A stretch of DNA of 59,461 nt from JBCCQH01 sp039024435 (GTDB lineage Bacteria; Bacteroidota; Bacteroidia; J057; JADKCL01), in NCBI GenBank assembly GCA_039024435.1, contig JBCCQH010000035.1, positions 1-59,461 of the forward strand, in the 5' to 3' direction. Positions 34,133-43,071 of this stretch are shown piece by piece. The translations under genes and the position numbers were made by a program. The notes beneath the pieces were generated by a model. It was not told where the DNA came from and ran no database searches. It worked only from the letters and a program-made list of their open reading frames with translations. Each line of letters begins with the position of its first letter. The first letter of the stretch is position 1.

Positions 34133-34723
34133 TTATTCGGACCCTCCCTGGAACCAGCCATCGTCCTTTTCGCGCGCGATGCCCGGCTGTTTGATTCGTT
34201 CCCGAAAGACAAAGCGCACCGCTTCCAGCTTGACTTTTGCCCCCCAATCGCCCGTTTCTACCCGGCAGATAAACGTCCGGTCATTCAGCGGAAAGTTAAA
34301 CGTCGAGTTCAGACCATTGGCGAGGAACTGACGGATGTACTCCTTTTCAAAGCCTTTTTTGTACTCGACGTAGCGCGGATCGTTGAAGTGGACCCGCTTG
34401 AGCATGACCAGCATTTCTGTGATCCAAAAACGGTCGTTGTTTTCGATGATCGACGGATCGAGGTGGAGGACGTAGAGAATGTGGTGACGCAAGCAGGCCT
34501 TTTGCTGGATGATGAGCAGCCGCATCGGATCAAGGCGGGCGGTCTCGGTTTTGCTCGGATTTTCCCAAGTGTGATCGGTGAAGAACGGATTGTAGCGGTC
34601 AATGATCGGCCGGAGGTCTTCCCGCTTCATGCGGCAATCGCTCCGCTGGGCCACCGCAGCCGGGGAAAGTCCGAGCACCGAGCAACTCACGAGCAGAAAC
34701 AAAATGCAGGTGTATTTCCTCAT
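34133..34723 (-). CDS. Secreted hypothetical protein
   Basis: The protein has 196 residues from the ATG at 34723, which gives a signal peptide (YTCILFLLVSCSVLGLSPAAVAQ). The mature part is basic and helical (RLLIIQQKACLRHHILYVLHL) with two or three cysteines, and is not recognised. The ATG overlaps the ThiD stop by 4 bases, and the stop is 1 base before the GldL-like start. The longer open frame upstream runs into thiD and is discarded. Confidence 0.75.
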   Translation of the reverse strand: MRKYTCILFLLVSCSVLGLSPAAVAQRSDCRMKREDLRPIIDRYNPFFTDHTWENPSKTETARLDPMRLLIIQQKACLRHHILYVLHLDPSIIENNDRFWITEMLVMLKRVHFNDPRYVEYKKGFEKEYIRQFLANGLNSTFNFPLNDRTFICRVETGDWGAKVKLEAVRFVFRERIKQPGIAREKDDGWFQGGSE

Positions 34724-35523
34724 GAGTACAATTTCGGGTTGTGGTAGTAGTGGTGGCGCAGAGAGCCGCGACCGTGACCCAATCCGTGCCAAGCATTTTT
34801 CAGGGCTCCCGTCAGATAGTTTTTGGCGCCAGCCACCGCGGTGGGTACGCGGACTCCCAAGGCCAGCCGCGCTGCAATCGCTGCCGAAAGGGTACATCCG
34901 GTGCCGTGGGTATTGTGGGTCGGAACAAATTCGGTCCGCAACCACTCCGATTCACCTGCGTGGTACAGCAAGTCGGTACCGCCCTCCTCGTCGAGGTGGC
35001 CACCCTTGACCAGGATCCAGGCTTGGGGGGCCAGATCCGCGATTTTTTCGGCGGCGCGTTGCATATCGGTTTTGTTGGCCACTTTCATATCTGCCAGCAA
35101 AGCGGCTTCGTGCAGATTTGGGGTGATCACCGTCGCCAGGGGAAACAGCGTTTCGACCATTGCCTGGATCGCCGAAACTTGCAGCAATCGGTCCCCCGAG
35201 GTAGCAACCATGACCGGATCCACCACCAGCGGAAAGGTCCGTTCGCGCAGCGCACTTGCCACCACTTCGATGATCGGGGCGTCAAACAGCATTCCGGTTT
35301 TGGCTCCACTTACGTGAAAATCGCTCAGAATAGATGCCAGTTGCGCGGCTACCATATCTTCCGGAACGGCCATTACCTTTTGGACACCAACGGTGTTTTG
35401 CGCGGTAACCGCCGTGAGCACACTGGTCCCAAACACTTCGTGGGCCTCAAAGGTCTTGAGGTCGGCTTGGATTCCGGCGCCGCCGCCCGAATCGGATCCC
35501 GCAATGGTAAGTGCTGCTTTCAT
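34720..35523 (-). CDS. thiD: Hydroxymethylpyrimidine (phosphate) kinase ThiD
   Basis: The protein has 267 residues, the normal size. It phosphorylates HMP and HMP-P in thiamine synthesis or salvage. Ribokinase-family motifs are visible: the N-terminal TIAGSDSGGGAGIQADLK, VVDPVMVATSGDRLL, TPNLHEAALL, and the C-terminal anion-hole/catalytic THNTHGTGCTLSAAIAA. The ATG at 35523 starts directly at MKAALTIAGSD. A TenI-like gene lies 67 bases upstream, and the secreted protein gene overlaps downstream. No thiC, thiG or thiS is in the window, so salvage is more likely than full synthesis. Confidence 0.95.
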   Translation of the reverse strand: MKAALTIAGSDSGGGAGIQADLKTFEAHEVFGTSVLTAVTAQNTVGVQKVMAVPEDMVAAQLASILSDFHVSGAKTGMLFDAPIIEVVASALRERTFPLVVDPVMVATSGDRLLQVSAIQAMVETLFPLATVITPNLHEAALLADMKVANKTDMQRAAEKIADLAPQAWILVKGGHLDEEGGTDLLYHAGESEWLRTEFVPTHNTHGTGCTLSAAIAARLALGVRVPTAVAGAKNYLTGALKNAWHGLGHGRGSLRHHYYHNPKLYS

Positions 35524-35590
35524 ACTTTGATCTCCAACGCAATCCCGCGCTGAATGTTGAAAATTCCTCAAAAATTACGCATTGCCGGGT

Positions 35591-36178
35591 TCAACTCAAA
35601 AATATGCGGATGCCGGCCACTCCGTAAGCTCCGGCTTCCCGGCAGAGATTGATTCGGTCAGCGTCGATTCCCCCCAGTGCAAACACCGGGATATCGACCC
35701 GGCGGCAAGTGTCGCGCAGTTTTTCCAGTCCCAGAGGAACCGCATCAGGATGGGTACGTGTGGAAAAGACCGGGGATAAAAATACGTAGTCCAACCCCTC
35801 CGCCTGGGCCTTTTCCACGTCCGCCCGGTGGTGGCAGGAACGCCCGCGCAAACTTCCCCCGGGCGAGACAGCTACCGGAGGATCACTCGCCCGGGAGTGC
35901 CACGCGGCGGGGCGAAATTCCATTTCCGACAAAGCAACCGGTGCGATCAGCGCCAAGCCATTTTCCCGGGAAAGCCGCTGCAACAAACCGTAAGCAAAGT
36001 TCGGAAGTTCCCGGTAGATCCGAGCGTACACGGCATCCGCGCCATTTCTCCGAGCGCGGTTCAACCAAGACTCAAGCTCTACCCCATCGGTTTCCGCAAA
36101 ATTCGGACGGTGCGAACGACCAAATACGTGCTCGGGAGACAGGATCGCAATATGGCGAAACGGGGGCCGGGACATCAT
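35591..36178 (-). CDS. TenI-like / divergent thiamine-phosphate-synthase family protein
   Basis: The protein has 195 residues of the ThiE/TenI TIM-barrel family: HHRADVEKAQAEGLDYVFLSPVF (read in part), the phosphate loop ALGGIDADRI and GAYGVAGIRIFL. Two ThiE features are altered: the QxRxK strand reads ARIYREL, and the TxTK motif reads TRTH, without the lysine. It therefore resembles TenI (a thiazole tautomerase) more than a true thiamine-phosphate synthase. The neighbour thiD supports a thiamine role. It starts 2 bases after the upstream gene. Confidence 0.8.
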   Translation of the reverse strand: MMSRPPFRHIAILSPEHVFGRSHRPNFAETDGVELESWLNRARRNGADAVYARIYRELPNFAYGLLQRLSRENGLALIAPVALSEMEFRPAAWHSRASDPPVAVSPGGSLRGRSCHHRADVEKAQAEGLDYVFLSPVFSTRTHPDAVPLGLEKLRDTCRRVDIPVFALGGIDADRINLCREAGAYGVAGIRIFLS

Positions 36179-36180
36179 GT

Positions 36181-36822
36181 TTAAAATTTGAGCTTGCGCT
36201 TCTTCACGCGGTCGGCGGGCTTTTCTTTGTACTTTAGGGGGAATTGCTGTACGTGTTCCTTCCGGCTCAGGAAAATACCCCCGATCCGCACCTCACCCAT
36301 CGGCGAGAAATGATCACCCACACTGCGGAGATTGCGGTCTTCCCGCCCAAACAGCCGCTCGTGCATGTACATTGCCCCCGCCGAAACTTCAAAAAATACC
36401 GTCCCGCGGTGGTTCAGATTCACGTGGATGCCTGGCATCAGCATGTAGATGTGCTGGTCTTTGCGGATTTCGCCCGGGCCCGCATTTGCTAGTAGCCAAT
36501 CGTTGAGGTAGTAAGCACTCAAAATGATGCGTCGGTCGTGGCGGACTTTGGGATTGAAAAACGCCAACTGGTAGGTCAGCCCGCCGCCAATGTACCACAA
36601 GCCGGGCGATATCCGGGCGGTCAGTCGGTGCCAAATCACATCGAAACTTGGCGAGCCCCAGCTGTGTACACCCCCGAATCCACCGGACATCCCGATCTGA
36701 ATCCGGTGCGGTTCGAGCCATTGGGCCCGTGCGGTACCTGGATTCATCCATAAGCACAGGGCCAACAGGCCGGCCAGGCCGAGCAGCTTTCGGTGCGGAG
36801 AACGGAGGTTGCGTGCATTCAT
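36181..36822 (-). CDS. Outer-membrane beta-barrel-like protein
   Basis: The protein has 213 residues from the ATG at 36822, with a signal peptide (LLGLAGLLALCLWMNPGTARAQ). Alternating hydrophobic and polar strands rich in Gly and aromatics (IGGGLTYQLAFF, IHVNLNHRGTVFFEVSAGAMYMHER) suggest a small outer-membrane barrel. The tail is very basic (KYKEKPADRVKKRKLKF). It is the first gene of the nine-gene minus-strand run. The region upstream has only an imperfect -7 box, TATCTTTA, at 36871-36878. Confidence 0.65.
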   Translation of the reverse strand: MNARNLRSPHRKLLGLAGLLALCLWMNPGTARAQWLEPHRIQIGMSGGFGGVHSWGSPSFDVIWHRLTARISPGLWYIGGGLTYQLAFFNPKVRHDRRIILSAYYLNDWLLANAGPGEIRKDQHIYMLMPGIHVNLNHRGTVFFEVSAGAMYMHERLFGREDRNLRSVGDHFSPMGEVRIGGIFLSRKEHVQQFPLKYKEKPADRVKKRKLKF

Positions 36823-37062
36823 AAGGGTATCTGGACCAAAGCTTTTGGGTAACGGGAGCCGTGGGGGGATTAAAGATAGGGAAAATACCTGGGCGCAGCG
36901 CAGAATCGGCTCCACCGGGCAAGGATTCACACAACGCAGTCCGATTCCCACAATCCCCACCTCAGCGCCCGGGCGTAGGCAAAAACCGGGGCTAATTTTC
37001 AGAATGCGAGCACTTTTTGCTATTTTAGATCCACGAACTACTTTAGATCTAAGGATTCACCT

Positions 37063-38112
37063 ATGTTTCGGAGGACATTTTTGCTTGGCGGTTTGCTTGC
37101 TTTTGGACTCATTTTAATGGGCACGGGGCTTTTGACCCGTACCCAGCAGTCGGATGAGCAACCCACCCCTTGGGACAAAAATACCAATGTCGCCGACGTG
37201 CTCCACGCGTGGGGCGAGCCTTATCCCAGCAACCGACCGGCCGATCTGAGTGAGCAACGCATTGAAATGGGGCGCTCCCTTATCCTGGAAGGAACCTACA
37301 AGTCCAAAAATGGCACAAACGCCCGCCGGCAGAGCCGCTTCTTCATCTGTACTAACTGCCACAACATGGAGAAGGAAGATCCCGATTTGCGGATCAGCGA
37401 CCCGGAGGCCCGGCTGGACTTTGCCTTGCAAAATGGTTTGCCTCTCCTCCAAGGCACTACGATGTACGGGACCGTCAACAAAGTTTCCTGGTACAACGGG
37501 GATTACTATAAGAAGTACGGCGATCTGGTCCGCCCCGCCCAAAACAGCCTCGAAGCGGCCATCCAATTGTGCGCCGAGGTCTGCTCACAAGGCCGTCGAC
37601 TAAGCGATGACGAAATGCAGTCCGCCCTGGCTTACTTCTGGAGCCTCCAACTCAAAATGGGAGACCTCACCCTGACCGATGCCGACTGGGAAAAAGTCCG
37701 CACCGCCGGCGAAGGCAGCAATCCAGAAATGATCACCTGGCTCAAAACCTTCTATTTGCAAGGCTCGCCCGCAACTTTCATCGAGGTTCCGGAAAGTAAG
37801 AAGGTCGGCTACGCAACCGAAAGAAAAGCGGATGCAGCCCGCGGAAAGGCCATTTACAACATCAGTTGCCGGACCTGTCACTCCCCGAGTGGTCCCAGCA
37901 ATTACCTGAACCTGAACCACGACAACCTCTCGCTTGGGCTATTGCGCCGCCACATCACCCACACCGGGCACTTGGGGCTGTACGACATCATCCGCCACGG
38001 AACCTACGCGGACAAGGGGCACCGCGCCTACATGCCGCACTACACCCTGGAGCGCATGAGCAACGAGCAAGTGGAAGACATCCGTGCCTACGTCGAGCAA
38101 GGCCCGATGTAA
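37063..38112 (+). CDS. Dihaem cytochrome c
   Basis: The protein has 349 residues with an N-terminal membrane or signal helix (FLLGGLLAFGLILMGTGLL). Two haem c attachment motifs are present: CTNCH near 104 and CRTCH near 270. A distal methionine in AYMPHYTLERMS near the C-terminus fits the second haem. The first domain has extra length, as in SoxA/thiosulfate-dehydrogenase-type or di-haem c4-like proteins. It probably moves electrons in the periplasm; the partner is unknown. The gene stands alone between a divergent and a convergent gene. Confidence 0.88.
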   Translation: MFRRTFLLGGLLAFGLILMGTGLLTRTQQSDEQPTPWDKNTNVADVLHAWGEPYPSNRPADLSEQRIEMGRSLILEGTYKSKNGTNARRQSRFFICTNCHNMEKEDPDLRISDPEARLDFALQNGLPLLQGTTMYGTVNKVSWYNGDYYKKYGDLVRPAQNSLEAAIQLCAEVCSQGRRLSDDEMQSALAYFWSLQLKMGDLTLTDADWEKVRTAGEGSNPEMITWLKTFYLQGSPATFIEVPESKKVGYATERKADAARGKAIYNISCRTCHSPSGPSNYLNLNHDNLSLGLLRRHITHTGHLGLYDIIRHGTYADKGHRAYMPHYTLERMSNEQVEDIRAYVEQGPM

Positions 38113-38134
38113 TTTCCGATGAATGAAATCCGCT

Positions 38135-39151
38135 TTACTTTTCTGGGGCCAATGCGCGCTGTTGCAACACCACCAAGGCAATCCAACTCCCCAATCCCGC
38201 CAGCAGATAAAACAAGGTCTGTACCCCGTGGTTGAGGGTCGCCAAGCCCAAACCTTCACTTTCTGAGTACCCCCACAACAGCAGTACACTGCTGACCAGG
38301 TAGTGATATGCCCCGACCGAGCCCGCCGGCAGCGGAACCGTCCGGGCCAAGCTCCCAAACAGAAATGCAGCAAAGGCCACGGTCAAAAGTTCCGGATGCC
38401 CCAGATCCAGTGCCAACAGGGAAAGCAAAGGCGCTGAGTAATAGCTCACCCAAATCGCCAACGTCAGCAAGGCAAACCGCCCAAAGCCCGGCAAGCGCAA
38501 GGCACTCACCAGCCCTCCGTAGAGTTGAGCCGCCCATTCGCGGGAGCGGTTGAGCAGGCTTTTACCGGCATCTCGTTTGCGGCCACGGGCCCAAAGAAAT
38601 AAAATCCCCAGCCCCAACAAGCCCAATCCACCGAGCAGTACCAGCCACCCGATTTTGCCCGAAAGAAATTCGACCACTGGCTGCAATACCAGTTCCTCTC
38701 CCGCCGCCAGGAACTTTCCCCCCGCCGTCAGAAAAAATCCCAACGCGATCAGCACCAGCACCAACACATCCACCGCCCTTTCCGCGACGACCGTTCCCGC
38801 TGCGGTCAGGACGGGGGTACCACTCAGCCGGTTTAGCACCCCGCAACGGGTAATCTCACCCAAGCGCGGCACGCCCAGGTTCACAAAGTAGCCGTTCAGC
38901 AGACTCACCAGCGCGTGCGAAAGCTTGACTGGCATCCCCGCATTCCGCAGGAGCAATTGCCAGCGGGCCGCCCGCGCCCAGTGACCCAACAAAGTCAAGA
39001 CCAGGGCCAGCCCTACGTAAGCCCAGCGGGTTTCGCCGAGCATTTCCCGCAGCGCATTCAGGTCTTGCCCCGCAAAGGCCAGCCAGGTAAACACGACGGC
39101 CAACCCCAGAAAGACCACAAATTGCAGAAGTTGTCGGGTAGAGCGTTGCAT
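38135..39151 (-). CDS. Flippase-like membrane protein (LPG synthase TM / UPF0104 family)
   Basis: The protein has 338 residues with about eight helices. The start ATG at 39151 gives MQRSTRQLLQFVVFLGLAV. Family features are GHWARAARWQLLL near 65, VSLLNGYFVNLGVPRLGEITRC near 95 (read in part), AAGTVVAERAVDVLVL near 120 and a final PLPAGSVGAYHYL block. Proteins of this family include AglD and the membrane half of MprF and are linked to lipid or glycolipid handling. The conserved R-GE and E-R pairs are present. The substrate is unknown. Confidence 0.88.
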   Translation of the reverse strand: MQRSTRQLLQFVVFLGLAVVFTWLAFAGQDLNALREMLGETRWAYVGLALVLTLLGHWARAARWQLLLRNAGMPVKLSHALVSLLNGYFVNLGVPRLGEITRCGVLNRLSGTPVLTAAGTVVAERAVDVLVLVLIALGFFLTAGGKFLAAGEELVLQPVVEFLSGKIGWLVLLGGLGLLGLGILFLWARGRKRDAGKSLLNRSREWAAQLYGGLVSALRLPGFGRFALLTLAIWVSYYSAPLLSLLALDLGHPELLTVAFAAFLFGSLARTVPLPAGSVGAYHYLVSSVLLLWGYSESEGLGLATLNHGVQTLFYLLAGLGSWIALVVLQQRALAPEK

Positions 39152-39342
39152 AGCGGCAATTTCACAAAAGCCACGGGAAAATGCTATCCGTTCCCGACAC
39201 CGACCCAAAAAGCCGCGCACCCGACGAGGGTTCACTGCCCCGGAAGATCGTTTTTCCCAACAGTTAGCGGAGGCGGCCAGTACAACCCGGAATCCCAAGG
39301 AGAAAAGCGAGATTTCCGGAATTCTTCATATTTTTACCGTTC

Positions 39343-42330
39343 ATGAGCACCAGTCCGATTCTAACGCAGCTGGATTTCGGCGGCGATTTTCCCATTTACC
39401 CCCGCGAGGACGATGCGCTGACCGCCCGGCTGGGGGCAGACGGGGTGTACCGACAGGACGGCAAGCCCGCCGTCTTTTTCAAGGAAGTTTCCGAGTTTGA
39501 TCCTACGGCATTGGCGGAGATCAACGCCCTGCACCGCCGAATTTGGAATGATGGCCGCGTGGTGTTCTTGTTCGTCACCTCACCGAGCGAAATCCGGGTC
39601 TACAACTGCTACGAAAAGCCAATTGCCCTCCGGGAAGGCGGTGACTTGGAGCGGGAACTGGCGGCGATCACTTACTTGCGGGGGACCCAGAATTCCCTGG
39701 ACCGCCTCAAAGCCGCACTTTCGGTCGCACAAATCGATTCGGGAAACTTCTGGCACAACCCCAATCTGAAGCCGATCAGCAACCAAAACAAGGTCGACCG
39801 GCTGCTGGTGAAAGGATTGCTGGCGGTAGCGAAGGCAATGCTCAATGACAATCTCCCCGAAGAGCTGATCCACCGGCTGCTTCTCCGCACGATCTTCGTC
39901 ATGTACCTGCAAGACCGCGGAGCCATTCCACCTGCGATTTGGGCGGCCACCGGCTACGCGAACTTTCTGTCCCTGCTGGACGATTCCGCCGCGACCTTTA
40001 ACTTTTTCGCCACCATCACCGACCACTTTGGGGGAAATCTTTTTCCCGTCACCGAGGAAGAACGCACCCGGGTCACTCCCGAACACCTGCGGGCTTTGCA
40101 GAACTGCCTGATTCACGGGCAGACCAGCCCATCTTTGTTTTCCACCGAGTACCGCCTCTTCCGATTCGATGTCATCCGCATCGAATTGTTGAGTGAGATC
40201 TACGAAAGTTTCCTGGCCGAATTCCGGCGGGAACAAAAAGACCGAACCGGAGCCTTTTACACCCCTCCCGCTTTGGTGGAATTGATTTTAGACCAGGTAC
40301 TGCCCCCCGATTCACCCCGCTACAACCTGCGAATCCTGGATCCGACCTGTGGCTCGGGGATTTTTCTCGCCATGGCGTTCAAGCGGCTGGTGGGCATTTG
40401 GCAACGGCAACACCCCGACGACCGACCGACCTACACCGGGCTCATCGCGCTACTCCAGGAGACCATCTTCGGCATGGAACTCGACCGGAACGCGGTAAAG
40501 GTGACCGCTTTCAGTCTGTTATTGACGCTGCTGGACTTTTTGGAAACGCCGGAGATCTGGGCGCGGGACGGCAATCCTCTCCCGCACTTGACCTACGATG
40601 TCGCGCCCACCGGCCCTCAGGACCAACTGGGGAACAATATTTTCCGGCAAAATGCCATTGCCGACCCTTATCCATTCACCGGTGCGCCGTTTGACATCGT
40701 GGTAGGCAATCCACCTTTTGGCAAAAACGGATTGCCCCCGGAAATCAAACAATACTGCCAGTCGCGCAACTTCAGCACCCAGTTTGTCATTCCCTTCATC
40801 CACCAATCGGCCCGCTGGGCCCCGGGAGGCAAGGTGGCCTTGCTCTTCAATACCCAGTTGCTCACCTACACCAAACCGACCGACCACAACTTCCGGAACT
40901 GGCTGTTCCGCGAAAACCGGGTCGAGAAGATCTTCAACCTCTCTATCTTCCGCAGTACACCCAATACCTACGGAGGCAGCCTCTTTCCCGACGCCAAGGT
41001 TCCGGTCAGTTTCATCAGCTTTGTTCCGGAACCTGTGGAACCCCGTGGCACCAGCATCGAGTACTGGGCCCCGCAGTCCCGGCTGCGCCACCACGCCGCC
41101 GAAGGGTTTGTGATCGATGGCCTCGACGTCAAGTTCATTCCCATCGAACTGGCTCTGCGCTCCGGCACCAATGTCTGGAAAGTCGCCCAATGGGGCAATC
41201 TGGCCGATTTCCAACTCGTCGAACGCATCCAGCGTCGGCACCGCACCCTGGGCGAACGCAAGGAAGCCGACGGGTTTATCTTTCAGGCCGGGCTCCACAA
41301 GCGGGAACCGAACAAGGCCACCGTGGACGTGACCGGCCGGTTCCTGGCCCTGACCCAGTTGCAGTCCTATTACACCCCCGAAGAAGATCTCGGCGAAATC
41401 GAGGAAATCGTGCGCCACCGCGACCTGGACATTTTCCAACCGCCCTATATCGCCTTGGCGCAAAATACCATGGAAAAGCGCATCCGGGCGGCGTACTTTG
41501 ATTACCGGGCCTATTTCAAGCAGGGCATGTACATCGTCAAAACCGGCAATGATCGGGTTTTGCGCAATCTGACTTTGCTGTTCAATTCTTCCCTCGCCAA
41601 TTACCTCGTTTTCCTCCTGGCCGGCAGTTGGGGCATTGAGCGCGACCAAACGATGAGCTACGAATTCGAAAATCTACCGATCAGCGATGCCCTCCTGCAA
41701 CATCCGGATCCCCCAGACCTCCCCCACCTCCGGTACACTTCGTCTCCGGCACCCAGCCTGTTTTCCGGAGGTGCCCCCGAATCCCAGATGGCCGATCTTC
41801 CGGCTTTCGAAAAGCGGGTATTTGATGCCTACGAACTGGGGGAGGCGGACCGGACCCGCATCACTGATTTCCTGGAAAATGCCATCGATCTCTTCCAAGA
41901 CAAAAACAGAGCGCGGGCCTTGCAACCGGTGGCCGCCAATCAGGCCCAATGCCAGGCCTACGCCACCCGCCTCCAAGCCGAAATCAATGATTTCCTGAAT
42001 GGACAGGGCCTGGTTGCCCAAGTATCTCTCTTCCGGATGCCCTTCAAATTTCCGATTTTGCTGCTCCGCCTGGAATTTGTCCGGGGCGATGCCGCGGCGG
42101 CTCCGGAGTTCATCGGGACCGATGGGGAAATGCGCCAATTGCTCCGGGACATCAACCGCTATTCGGTGCAGCAGTACGCTCAATCGGTGTACCTGCGGAA
42201 AAAAGTACGCTATTCCACCGGGGATACGCTGTACTTGGCCCAGCCGAATCAACGCCGGTACTGGACCCAAAGCCGCGCCCGGGACGAAGCCCAGGCCATC
42301 ATTTCCGAAATGATCGCCGCCAATGTCTAG
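39343..42330 (+). CDS. DNA N6-adenine methyltransferase, type IIG/Eco57I-like
   Basis: The protein has 995 residues. An N-terminal domain (1-200) has FFKEVSEFD and RIWNDGRVVFLFV stretches typical of the N-part of Eco57I-like enzymes. The methyltransferase follows: GAFYTPPALVELIL near 306, the AdoMet motif I DPTCGSGIFLAMAF near 331, and the catalytic motif IV NPPFG near 455. The C-terminal ~400 residues include a likely target-recognition part. I see no clear PD-(D/E)XK motif in the N-part. The next gene overlaps by 8 bases and encodes a possible nuclease, so together they could be a restriction-modification system. Confidence 0.9.
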   Translation: MSTSPILTQLDFGGDFPIYPREDDALTARLGADGVYRQDGKPAVFFKEVSEFDPTALAEINALHRRIWNDGRVVFLFVTSPSEIRVYNCYEKPIALREGGDLERELAAITYLRGTQNSLDRLKAALSVAQIDSGNFWHNPNLKPISNQNKVDRLLVKGLLAVAKAMLNDNLPEELIHRLLLRTIFVMYLQDRGAIPPAIWAATGYANFLSLLDDSAATFNFFATITDHFGGNLFPVTEEERTRVTPEHLRALQNCLIHGQTSPSLFSTEYRLFRFDVIRIELLSEIYESFLAEFRREQKDRTGAFYTPPALVELILDQVLPPDSPRYNLRILDPTCGSGIFLAMAFKRLVGIWQRQHPDDRPTYTGLIALLQETIFGMELDRNAVKVTAFSLLLTLLDFLETPEIWARDGNPLPHLTYDVAPTGPQDQLGNNIFRQNAIADPYPFTGAPFDIVVGNPPFGKNGLPPEIKQYCQSRNFSTQFVIPFIHQSARWAPGGKVALLFNTQLLTYTKPTDHNFRNWLFRENRVEKIFNLSIFRSTPNTYGGSLFPDAKVPVSFISFVPEPVEPRGTSIEYWAPQSRLRHHAAEGFVIDGLDVKFIPIELALRSGTNVWKVAQWGNLADFQLVERIQRRHRTLGERKEADGFIFQAGLHKREPNKATVDVTGRFLALTQLQSYYTPEEDLGEIEEIVRHRDLDIFQPPYIALAQNTMEKRIRAAYFDYRAYFKQGMYIVKTGNDRVLRNLTLLFNSSLANYLVFLLAGSWGIERDQTMSYEFENLPISDALLQHPDPPDLPHLRYTSSPAPSLFSGGAPESQMADLPAFEKRVFDAYELGEADRTRITDFLENAIDLFQDKNRARALQPVAANQAQCQAYATRLQAEINDFLNGQGLVAQVSLFRMPFKFPILLLRLEFVRGDAAAAPEFIGTDGEMRQLLRDINRYSVQQYAQSVYLRKKVRYSTGDTLYLAQPNQRRYWTQSRARDEAQAIISEMIAANV

Positions 42331-42976
42331 AGTTTCCCTCAACGCAGTACAGGCCGCTTTTCAGAACGCATTTGCCGAGAAATGCATCGCCATTTTCCTC
42401 CTCGGCTACCGGCGGGCCCGGCAGGAAAGCCTGGCCCGGCCCGACTGGATCGAGAACAACTTTTCCGCTTACCTCGTGTTTTGGATGAATCGGTTGCCGG
42501 CAACCGAGCGGGCGCAGATGATCATCGGATCGGAGGATCCGGCGGAAAGGACGGCGGATGAATTCCACGCGCCCGATTTCAACGCCAACGAAAGACCGCG
42601 GATCGACATCACTTTCCACAACTGGGAAAATGGCCGGCGCAATCGATTTCACATCGAGGCGAAAAACCTCAGCGAACGCAGTTGGCGCAAGCCAAACGGC
42701 AGCAAAGTCGACGCCTGCGCTTACCAAAACCGGTACATCGCAACCGGGATTGATCACTTCATATCTGGGCGCTACCGCAATGGTTGCCTCGCCGCCTACG
42801 TGGTGCAAGGCGATCCCCAAGCCTGCGCCGAGCAAATCAACGCCCTCCTTGACCAGCAGCAACGTGCTCCCGAACGGCTAGGTTCCCGGATCAATCCCCA
42901 GTCCGGAGTGTTGCGCTACCGTTCCCAACACCCCGGACTGACCCTGGATCATCTCTTCCTCACGTTTGCCAACTGA
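42323..42976 (+). CDS. PD-(D/E)XK nuclease-like protein, partner of the methyltransferase
   Basis: The protein has 217 residues with no signal peptide. The core RPRIDITFHNWENGRRNRFHIEAKNL (read in two parts) carries Asp95, Glu112 and Lys114, the spacing of the PD-(D/E)XK metal site. A following helix has YQNRYIATGIDHFISG, then strand GCLAAYVVQGD, as in nucleases of this fold. Its ATG lies within the methyltransferase gene (8-base overlap), so production is coupled. It could be the cleavage subunit, but the assignment rests on the short motif only. Confidence 0.65.
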   Translation: MSRVSLNAVQAAFQNAFAEKCIAIFLLGYRRARQESLARPDWIENNFSAYLVFWMNRLPATERAQMIIGSEDPAERTADEFHAPDFNANERPRIDITFHNWENGRRNRFHIEAKNLSERSWRKPNGSKVDACAYQNRYIATGIDHFISGRYRNGCLAAYVVQGDPQACAEQINALLDQQQRAPERLGSRINPQSGVLRYRSQHPGLTLDHLFLTFAN

Positions 42977-43006
42977 AAAGCCAATCGACGGGGCGACCAT
43001 TTCCAA

Positions 43007-43037
43007 TTGGTCCTTTCGCCGCGCTTTGCTATTTTGC
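43007..43037 (+). promoter_or_regulatory. Candidate promoter of the GCS2-CBS operon
   Basis: TTGG (43007-43010), 19 bases, then TATTTTGC (43030-43037). The -7 box is one base short of TAnnTTTG. It lies 34 bases before the ATG at 43072. Confidence 0.4.
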
Positions 43038-43071
43038 GGAGTTCTAGGTTCAATCGGTTATCCTTATTTCT

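Noticed and set aside
36823..37062. Possible TPP riboswitch before the thiamine-linked operon
   Set aside because: The conserved CUGAGA and CUGAUCUGGAUAAUGCCAGCG-type parts are not both present on the minus strand.
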